Source of the DNA: DATADD01 sp036258675
GTDB taxonomy: Bacteria; Actinomycetota; CADDZG01; WHSQ01
Direction: 5' to 3'
Assembly (NCBI GenBank): GCA_036258675.1
Contig: DATADD010000141.1
Span: forward strand, 1 to 47,894
DNA: 47,894 nt
Both the position numbers and the translations under genes were made by a program. Below the pieces are notes generated by a model that worked only from the letters and a program-made list of their open reading frames with translations, was not told the DNA's origin and did not search any database. Each line of letters begins with the position of its first letter. Position 1 is the first letter of the stretch. Shown in pieces: positions 7,967 to 14,191 of this stretch.

Positions 7967-9015
7967 GCCCGGAACCTCTCCAGGAGCCGGGCCTCGGAGC
8001 GGACGAGGTCGAGCGCGAGCTGCGCGTGCCCGGGGACGAAACCGTTGCCGATCGTCATCTCGCAGTGCTTCCCGAGGCCCTCCGCGGTGAGCGCGGCTGC
8101 GGTGAAGGACGTCGTCATGGAGAAGAAAACTACCCGTCCCTCGTCCCGGCAGGCCATGATGGCTCCACCCTCGCAGCGGGGAACGTTGGCGCACACGAAG
8201 ACGAGGTCGGCCAGCTCGCCCGCGAACGCACCCGTGACCGCGTCGTGCACCGCGACGGGGTCCGTGCAGTCGACCACGACCGGCTCGGCACCGGCCTCCT
8301 TGGCCCCCGTCGCCGTCGCCTCCGGCCAGCACAGCCCCAGCACGCGCCCCTCGCGGCCCACGTTGCGAACCGCCTGCGCCGCGCTCAGCATCCCGGACTT
8401 GCCCCCGGCGCCCACAACCGCCACCTTCATGCCGGGGCGGGCGAGGCGCGCCATCCACGCGGGCGCTCCGGCGACGTCGAGGGCCCCCAGCACGATCTCG
8501 TCCTCCAGGTCGGGCGGCATCTCGGCGAAGTTCGAGGACTCGAACAGGATCGCGCGCCCCGCGACCCGCACCTTCTCCGACGCCGGATCCAGCTGCGCGA
8601 TGTCGTGCAGGACGAGGGGAGTGAGCGTGAGCGACACGAGCGAGGCGACGCGCGTTCCCACCGCGGGCTCGGTGCGTCCCTCGCCGAGCTCGCTCACGCG
8701 CCCCACGAGCATCCCTCCGGAGCCGGTCGCGGGGTTGTGCATCTTGCCCGCGGATCCGACTATCTCTTCGATGCGCGCGCCGATGGCGGCCGCCGAGTCG
8801 CCGCAGGAGTCGCGCAGCTGCCTCCACGACGCGGAGTCGATGTTGAGGTACTCCACGTCGATCGCCATCTCGCCCGGGCGCAGGGGCGAGCGCGCATCGA
8901 GGACGCGCGCCTGCTGGGGCAGCGCCCCCCGGGGGTCCACGGAGCGATGGATGCCGAAGCGCTCCACCCGACCGGCGCCTACGCGGACTGGAGCCGTCCG
9001 GCGCGATCCCGCCAC
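7963..9015 (-). CDS. kdd: 3,5-diaminohexanoate dehydrogenase
   Basis: A protein of up to 350 residues with a GroES-like N-terminal part ('HRSVDPRGALPQ', 'IDVEYLNIDSASW', 'ATGSGGMLVGRV') and a Rossmann domain starting 'VVGAGGKSGML'. These blocks match Kdd, which oxidatively deaminates L-erythro-3,5-diaminohexanoate to 5-amino-3-oxohexanoate with NAD(P). The start is uncertain. The GTG at 9015 has GAAGAGGG nine bases upstream but overlaps kamA by 37 bases; a GTG at 8967, twelve bases after the kamA stop, gives an N-terminus closer to known Kdd proteins. It ends in a GTGA overlap with the amidohydrolase gene. Confidence 0.9.
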   Translation of the reverse strand: MAGSRRTAPVRVGAGRVERFGIHRSVDPRGALPQQARVLDARSPLRPGEMAIDVEYLNIDSASWRQLRDSCGDSAAAIGARIEEIVGSAGKMHNPATGSGGMLVGRVSELGEGRTEPAVGTRVASLVSLTLTPLVLHDIAQLDPASEKVRVAGRAILFESSNFAEMPPDLEDEIVLGALDVAGAPAWMARLARPGMKVAVVGAGGKSGMLSAAQAVRNVGREGRVLGLCWPEATATGAKEAGAEPVVVDCTDPVAVHDAVTGAFAGELADLVFVCANVPRCEGGAIMACRDEGRVVFFSMTTSFTAAALTAEGLGKHCEMTIGNGFVPGHAQLALDLVRSEARLLERFRA

Positions 9016-10385
9016 TTACGCCGGCCCTCTTCGGGCAGCGAGTCGATCGGGTCGTAGTACTCGTAGGTGCGGGTCAGCGCCTCGGGGTCGTCGCGCTCGA
9101 GATTGGTCCGGTAGTTCTTCGTCCAGTACGAGATGCCCAGCACCCGGTCATAGGAGTCGACCTGGTGCACCCACCGCTTGCCCACGAAGGGCACGTCGCA
9201 GACGATGCGCGGCGTCGCGAAGCCGGGCAGGTACCCCATGAGCGCATGCTGCAGCTGCTGCGCGTGCGCAACGGACACGCGCCAGTGCTCCGAGTTGGGG
9301 ATCATGTCGCACATGTAGAAGTAGTAGGGCATGACCTTGGCCCGATCCAGCAGCGCGAAGCAGAGGTCGAGGAGCGCCTCGGGCGAGTCGTTCACCCCCC
9401 GCATCAGAACGCCCTGGTTGCGGACGTCACGGTAGCCCATGTCCAGCAGCCGTCGCGTTACCTCGGCCACGAGCGGCGTGACCGAGTTCGCGTGGTTGAC
9501 GTGGGTGTGCACCGCGATGTCGACGCCGCGCTCGTTGGCCTTGCGCGCCACCCGCTCGAGTCCGGCGAGCACGTCGTCCTGCAGGAAATGCTGGGGCAGC
9601 CCCATGAGGCCCTTCGTCGCGAGTCTGATGTCGCGGATGTTCTCGATGTCCAACAGCGAGCCGACGAAACCCTCGAGGTGGGCGATGGGGAGATTGGCCA
9701 TGTCTCCGCCCGAGACGACGACGTCCCGCACGGAAGGCGTTGCCCGCAGGTACTCGAGGATCGCCGCGTAACGGTCCCTCTGCTTGAGCTCGAAGCGGGT
9801 CTTCAGGACCTGGGGCACGTTGTTGCCGATCAGGTCCATGCGGGTGCAGTGCCCGCAGTACTGCGGGCACGTCGTGAGCAGCTCCGCGAGCACCTTCGTC
9901 GGGTACCTGTGCGTGAGCCCCTCGACGGCCCACATGTCGCTCTCGTGCAGGCTGTCCCGCGACGCCATGGGGTGGCTTGGCCACTCGGGGTCGCGGTCGT
10001 CGAACGCAGGGATCATGTAGTGGCGGACGGGGTCCGACCACAGGTCCGTCTCGTCCATCGTGTTCAGCATCTGGGGGGGGACGAGCATCGACATCGTCGC
10101 CCGCTCGGCCTGATCCCGTTCGATCGACGCGACGAGGTCGGCGGGAAGGAGGTCGCCGAATACGCGCTGCAGGCCGGCGAGGTTCTTGACGGTGTGCTGG
10201 CGCTGCCATCTCGCGCTGCGCCACTCCCGCTCGGTCACCTCCCGGTAGCCCGGCAGCCGGCGCCAGTCCGGCTCCTCGAAGGCGCCCGCGGGCGGGTAGC
10301 GATAGGGCTGGGCGTCGCGCCGGTACGGCTCCGCGCCGGAGCGGGGGGCGACGGAGGTGCGGGCTGTCGTCTCGGTGGTCGCCAT
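8979..10385 (-). CDS. kamA: Lysine 2,3-aminomutase (radical SAM, KamA family)
   Basis: A 468-residue KamA-family radical SAM/PLP enzyme that would convert L-lysine to L-beta-lysine, the first step of the operon's pathway. The cluster-binding motif is Cys173-x3-Cys177-x2-Cys180 ('CPQYCGHC'). 'VVSGGDMANLP', 'THVNHANSVTP' and 'RNQGVLMRGVND' are family blocks. The segment that carries the PLP lysine in clostridial KamA (a Pro-Gly4-Lys motif) is replaced by 'CDVPFVGKRWVHQ', with Lys403 the likely Schiff-base residue. This marks a divergent subfamily, so substrate preference is inferred from the neighbouring kdd and kamDE. ATG 10385 follows GGAGGG. It is divergent from lrp. Confidence 0.88.
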   Translation of the reverse strand: MATTETTARTSVAPRSGAEPYRRDAQPYRYPPAGAFEEPDWRRLPGYREVTEREWRSARWQRQHTVKNLAGLQRVFGDLLPADLVASIERDQAERATMSMLVPPQMLNTMDETDLWSDPVRHYMIPAFDDRDPEWPSHPMASRDSLHESDMWAVEGLTHRYPTKVLAELLTTCPQYCGHCTRMDLIGNNVPQVLKTRFELKQRDRYAAILEYLRATPSVRDVVVSGGDMANLPIAHLEGFVGSLLDIENIRDIRLATKGLMGLPQHFLQDDVLAGLERVARKANERGVDIAVHTHVNHANSVTPLVAEVTRRLLDMGYRDVRNQGVLMRGVNDSPEALLDLCFALLDRAKVMPYYFYMCDMIPNSEHWRVSVAHAQQLQHALMGYLPGFATPRIVCDVPFVGKRWVHQVDSYDRVLGISYWTKNYRTNLERDDPEALTRTYEYYDPIDSLPEEGRRKWRDRAGRLQSA

Positions 10386-10482
10386 CGGCCCTCCTCGGCT
10401 CCGCGAAAGGATGGTTGGATTCGGCTCGGCGATGCGGAATGATATTAGGTGACGGGCCAGTATAGCGGAAGGAACTTCGGCG
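10386..10482. promoter_or_regulatory. Divergent kamA / Lrp-type regulator control region
   Basis: These 97 bases separate the kamA ATG from the regulator's TTG and are visibly less GC-rich than their surroundings. A near-palindrome 'aatgatatt' sits around 10438-10446, and 'tatagc' (about 10461) or 'gatatt' (10441) could serve as -10 elements. On the minus strand TATACT is a plausible kamA -10. Lrp/AsnC regulators commonly bind such AT-rich dyads in their own divergent promoter, so autoregulation and lysine-responsive control of kamA is a reasonable inference. Confidence 0.45.
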
Positions 10483-10932
10483 TTGGACGACAAAGACCGC
10501 ACGATATTGGGCGCCCTCGAGCAGGACGCCCGCCTCACCTACGCCGAGATCGGGGCCCGGGTCGGCCTCGCGCCCTCGTCGGTCCACGACCGGATCCGCA
10601 AGCTCGAGCGCTCCGGGGCGGTCAGAGGCTACCGGGCCGAGGTGGACCTGGAGCAGGTGGGGCTGCCGATCACCGCCTTCGTGAGCCTTGCCCTGCGACC
10701 GGAGACCCCGAGCGACATCCCCGGCCGGGTCGCGGAGATCCCTCTGGTCGAGTCCTGCTACTCGGTGGCGGGCGACAACTCCTACGTTCTCGTCGTGCGG
10801 GCGCCGACCACGAAGGCCCTCGAGGAGGTGCTGGACGCGCTGCGCGCGAAGCTGGAGGTGACGACGCGGTCGGTGGTGGTCCTCTCGACGCCGTTCGAGC
10901 GGCGCCCGATGGTTTCGCCGTCGCGCGGATGA
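10483..10932 (+). CDS. Lrp/AsnC-family transcriptional regulator
   Basis: A 149-residue regulator. Residues 1-60 form an AsnC-type winged helix-turn-helix ('LGALEQDARLTYAEIGARVGLAPSSVHDRIRKLE') and residues about 65-140 an amino-acid-binding RAM domain with 'VESCYSVAGDNSYVLVVRA', including the family's Gly-Asp-x-Asp/Asn-like turn. It starts at TTG 10483 after GGAAGGA. It is divergent from kamA, which strongly suggests that it controls the lysine operon in response to lysine or an intermediate. Its stop overlaps the GrpB-like gene as ATGA, so the two are co-expressed. Confidence 0.9.
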   Translation: MDDKDRTILGALEQDARLTYAEIGARVGLAPSSVHDRIRKLERSGAVRGYRAEVDLEQVGLPITAFVSLALRPETPSDIPGRVAEIPLVESCYSVAGDNSYVLVVRAPTTKALEEVLDALRAKLEVTTRSVVVLSTPFERRPMVSPSRG

Positions 10933-11462
10933 GCGAGCCGGTCCATGTCTCCGACTACGACAACGCTTGGCCCCACGTCTTCGAGGCGCTGCGCGATCAC
11001 CTGGCGGAGAGCCTGCGCGACGTCGCCCTCGCGATCGAGCATGTCGGCAGCACCGCCGTTCCCGGGCTTGCTGCAAAGCCGACCATAGACATCGACGTCG
11101 TCGTTGCCTCGCCGCGCGACGTGCCCCCGGCGATCGCGCGGTTGGAGTCGCTCGGCTATCGACACGAGGGGGACCTCGGTGTGCCGGGACGAGAGGCGTT
11201 CGGCGCGCCCGACGGCGTGCCTGCTCATCACCACCACCTCTACGTCGTCGTGGAGGGCTCCCCGGCCCACGAGAACCACATCCTGCTCCGTGATCACCTG
11301 CGCATGCACACCGACGACGCTGCTGGATACGCGCGCCTGAAGCGGTCTCTGGCCGTCCGCTACCGCAACGATCGCGATGCCTACACGGAGGCCAAGTCCT
11401 CTTTGATCGACGAGCTGCTGCGCCGGGCGCGAGGTCGGCGGGGGGTGGCGGGCGGGGGCTGA
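10929..11462 (+). CDS. GrpB/UPF0157 nucleotidyltransferase-fold protein
   Basis: A 177-residue protein. 'EHVGSTAVPGLAAKPTIDIDVVV' (residues about 38-60, quoted in part) is the signature of the GrpB family: a Gly-Ser pair followed by an Asp-x-Asp metal site of a minimal nucleotidyltransferase fold. 'HHHHLYVV' and 'HILLRDHLRMH' are also typical. Its biochemical function is unknown; some relatives are fused to dephospho-CoA kinase. The ATG at 10929 overlaps the Lrp-type gene stop by four bases. A link to lysine degradation is only positional. Confidence 0.85.
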   Translation: MSEPVHVSDYDNAWPHVFEALRDHLAESLRDVALAIEHVGSTAVPGLAAKPTIDIDVVVASPRDVPPAIARLESLGYRHEGDLGVPGREAFGAPDGVPAHHHHLYVVVEGSPAHENHILLRDHLRMHTDDAAGYARLKRSLAVRYRNDRDAYTEAKSSLIDELLRRARGRRGVAGGG

Positions 11463-11585
11463 CGAGCCGCTTCGGCGGGAGCCGGGCTCTCTCGGACGGT
11501 GCGCAACGGGGGGCGAGCGACGGCAGCTCGACCCCCCGCGGGACAATACGTCGGGGTCGGTTGGGAGACGGCAAGAGGGGACGCC

Positions 11586-11882
11586 ATGCGCATCGAGGAC
11601 GCGTCGGGTCGCACGCTGCGGGAGACGACGGTTACCGTCGACGACCACGAGCTCGTCGACCTCCTCCAGGGCCTCGCCGACGTGATCGAGGGCCAGCGCC
11701 CGCATTTGCACTTCAAGCAGCTCGGGGGGCCGCAGCTGGTGATCCGGCGGGCCGCGGAGGCGGACGACGATCCCCTCGGGCGGGGCCTCGACTGGTGGGT
11801 GGGGCCCGCCGTGCTCGTCGCGGTGGTGTTCGTCGTCGTCGGGGCGATAACCGTCGTCCGGTGGGCCGCCGGGCTTCTGTAG
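11586..11882 (+). CDS. Small single-pass membrane protein, function unknown
   Basis: A 98-residue protein starting at ATG 11586 after GAGGGG. Residues 1-70 are soluble, and residues about 73-96 form one hydrophobic helix ('VGPAVLVAVVFVVVGAITVV') close to the C-terminus, so it is probably tail-anchored with the N-terminal part in the cytoplasm. No family is recognised. It stands alone on the plus strand, converging on the lipid kinase gene. The window shows nothing that points to a function. Confidence 0.6.
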   Translation: MRIEDASGRTLRETTVTVDDHELVDLLQGLADVIEGQRPHLHFKQLGGPQLVIRRAAEADDDPLGRGLDWWVGPAVLVAVVFVVVGAITVVRWAAGLL

Positions 11883-11972
11883 CAACGGCGCCCGCTGCGC
11901 ATGTGCGTGGCCGAGCACGCGGCCGAGGAGCCGTCCCTCTCCGACCCGGGGTCGACCCGGGCGCGGCGCGCG

Positions 11973-12893
11973 CTAGACCTTGAGGCGCAGCGCGTCGCGC
12001 AGGAGCTCGAACGTCGCGGGGGTGACTCCGACCTCCTCGCCGTCGGCCTCGACCGGGAGCGGACGCTCGCTCTCGATCGAGACCCGCACCCGTTTCGCCT
12101 CGCGGATCTCGGGATGGGGCACGTGCTCTCCCCGGTACGCCTTCGGCATGATGGCGATCGCCTCCCGCGCGCCGAGGAAATGGATCTGCACGTCGAGGAC
12201 GCCGTCGGTGGGTGCCGCCCGCGGCGCCAGCTTCATCCCGGCTCCCGAGAACTGGCCGTTGGCGACGACGAGGTTGCGGACGGGGCCCTCGTAGCGTTTG
12301 TCGACGAGGTCGACCGTCGCCGCGGGCGACCGCGACCGCACCGCCTCCACCCAGAAGGCCGCGGGGTAGGTGAGGGCGCCCAGCAGGCCGCGCGCGCGTC
12401 CGGCGCGCCGAGCGACGCACGCGCCGAGTCCTGCTTGCGCGACGTTGGCGAAGTAACGCACCACGTCGGCCCCGTCACCTGCGCAGGTGATCTTTCCGAT
12501 GTCGATGGAGAACGACTCGGGTCCGTCGAGGTGGGCGGCGGCATGGCTCGGTGTCGCCGGCATGCCGAAGGTCCTGATGAAGTCGCGGGCGACGCCCGTC
12601 GCAACGACCCCCATGACGGCGTCGACGCGTACGGGGCGGTCGTCCTCGAGCATGCCGTTCACGACCTCGTTGACGGTGCCGTCGCCGCCCACCGCGACGA
12701 CGAAGCGCGTGCCGTCGTCCAGCGCCGCGCGGGCCAGCCGGGTGGCGTCCCCCGGGGCCTCCGTTGCGACCGTCCTGTGCTCGAGCGCGCGCTCGTCGAG
12801 GAAGCGCCGCAGCTCGGGCAGCACGCGCGCGGTCGCGCCTCGGCCCGCGCGCATGTTGCATATCAGCACCATCGGCCCAAAGGGCGACGCCAC
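11973..12893 (-). CDS. Diacylglycerol/sphingosine kinase-family lipid kinase
   Basis: A 306-residue soluble lipid kinase of the DAGK catalytic family. It has the nucleotide-binding motif 'GGDGTVNEVVNG' at residues 69-80, a second glycine-rich motif ('GVVATGVARDF') in which the usual Pro-x-Gly-Thr-x-Asn-Asp is altered, and a C-terminal beta domain with 'GVLDVQIHF' and 'EADGEEVG'. Family members phosphorylate diacylglycerol or other lipid alcohols at the inner membrane face, or ceramide-like lipids. The GTG at 12893 follows the thiolase stop directly (TGA then GTG); an in-frame ATG seven codons later is an alternative. The altered second motif may mean an unusual substrate. Confidence 0.85.
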   Translation of the reverse strand: MASPFGPMVLICNMRAGRGATARVLPELRRFLDERALEHRTVATEAPGDATRLARAALDDGTRFVVAVGGDGTVNEVVNGMLEDDRPVRVDAVMGVVATGVARDFIRTFGMPATPSHAAAHLDGPESFSIDIGKITCAGDGADVVRYFANVAQAGLGACVARRAGRARGLLGALTYPAAFWVEAVRSRSPAATVDLVDKRYEGPVRNLVVANGQFSGAGMKLAPRAAPTDGVLDVQIHFLGAREAIAIMPKAYRGEHVPHPEIREAKRVRVSIESERPLPVEADGEEVGVTPATFELLRDALRLKV

Positions 12894-14093
12894 TCAGTCG
12901 GCGCGCTCGACTACCGTCGCGATCCCCTGTCCCAGCCCGATGCACATGGTCGCCAGGCCGGTGCGCACGTCGCGGCGCGCCATCTCGTGCACGAGAGTGG
13001 TGAGCAGCCGAGCGCCGGAGCATCCCAAGGGGTGGCCGAGGGCGATGGCGCCTCCGTTCACGTTGACCTTCTCCGGATCGAGGCCCAGCTCGTCGATGCA
13101 CGCGAGCGACTGCGCCGCGAACGCCTCGTTGAGCTCGATGAGGTCGATGTCCTCCAGAGAGATGCCGGCGCGCCGCAGCACCTTGCGGGTCGCCGGGATC
13201 GGCCCCAGTCCCATGAAGCGAGGCTCCACCCCCGCGACCGCGCTCGCCACCACGCGAGCCATGGGTGCGAGCCGCAGGTCGGCGATGGCCTCGGAGGAGG
13301 CGAGCAGGACGGCGGCGGCGCCGTCGTTGAGCCCGGACGAGTTGCCGGCGGTCACCGTGCCCTCTCGGCGGAAGGCGGGCCGGAGCCTGCCCATGCGCTC
13401 GAGCGACGTGTCGGGACGAGGGGGCTCGTCGGCGTCGACGACGAGCGGGTCGCCTTTGGCGCGGGGCAACTCGACGGGCACGATCTCGTCCTTGAAGCGC
13501 CCCTCCTGCACCGCGGCGACCGCGCGCCGGTGGCTCTCCAGCGCGAACTCGTCCTGGCGCGCGCGGGAGATCCCGAAGCGCTCCGCCACGTTCTCGGCCG
13601 TCTCGCCCATCGTGTCGCTCCCGTAGCGCTCCAGCAGCCGGGGGTTCGCGAAGCGCCATCCCAGGGACGTGTCGTAGACGCGCACGTCGCGTTCGAAGGC
13701 CTGCTCGGCCTTGCCCATGACGAACGGAGCGCGCGTCATCGACTCCGACCCGCCCGCGATCACGACGTCTGCCTCGCCCACCATGATCTCGCGGCGCGCC
13801 GAGTTGACCGCTTCCAGTCCCGAGCCGCACAGCCGGTTGACGGTCGCTCCCGGGACCGACACGGGGAGCCCCGCGAGCAGGGCCGCCATACGCGCCACGT
13901 TGCGGTTGTCCTCCCCGGCCTGGTTGGCGGCCCCCCACTGGACGTCGTCCACGCGGTCGCCTGCGATCCCGGTGCGCTCGACGAGCGCGGCGATCGCTTG
14001 CGCCGCGAGGTCGTCGGGGCGCGCCCGAGCGAGGACGCCCATGATCTTCCCCACGGGGGTGCGCACGGCGTCGACGACGAATGCCTCGGTCAC
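12894..14093 (-). CDS. Acetyl-CoA C-acyltransferase (thiolase)
   Basis: A 399-residue thiolase. The nucleophile is Cys89 in 'VNRLCGSGLEAV'; 'NVNGGAIALGHPLGCSGAR' carries the active-site His, and 'MCIGLGQG' the second Cys. Such enzymes split 3-ketoacyl-CoA with CoA or condense two acetyl-CoA. The GTG at 14093 lies behind GGGAGG. It is 98 bases downstream of helY and abuts the lipid kinase, so the three may be transcribed together. It could finish the breakdown of acetoacetyl-CoA from the lysine pathway encoded 2.5 kb away, but sequence alone does not separate a degradative from a biosynthetic thiolase. Confidence 0.93.
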   Translation of the reverse strand: MTEAFVVDAVRTPVGKIMGVLARARPDDLAAQAIAALVERTGIAGDRVDDVQWGAANQAGEDNRNVARMAALLAGLPVSVPGATVNRLCGSGLEAVNSARREIMVGEADVVIAGGSESMTRAPFVMGKAEQAFERDVRVYDTSLGWRFANPRLLERYGSDTMGETAENVAERFGISRARQDEFALESHRRAVAAVQEGRFKDEIVPVELPRAKGDPLVVDADEPPRPDTSLERMGRLRPAFRREGTVTAGNSSGLNDGAAAVLLASSEAIADLRLAPMARVVASAVAGVEPRFMGLGPIPATRKVLRRAGISLEDIDLIELNEAFAAQSLACIDELGLDPEKVNVNGGAIALGHPLGCSGARLLTTLVHEMARRDVRTGLATMCIGLGQGIATVVERAD

Positions 14094-14191
14094 GTTCTCA
14101 TCCTCCCACGCGGGCTGCGCCGCCCCTAAGAGCTACAGCCGGTCGGCCGCGGGTGGAGATGACGTACGACGGCGATCTCCGGTACGGCGCG

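Noticed and set aside
10386..10482. A cobalamin riboswitch in front of the lysine operon
   Set aside because: The intergenic region is only 97 bases and lacks a B12-box-like conserved core; it is too short for the aptamer.
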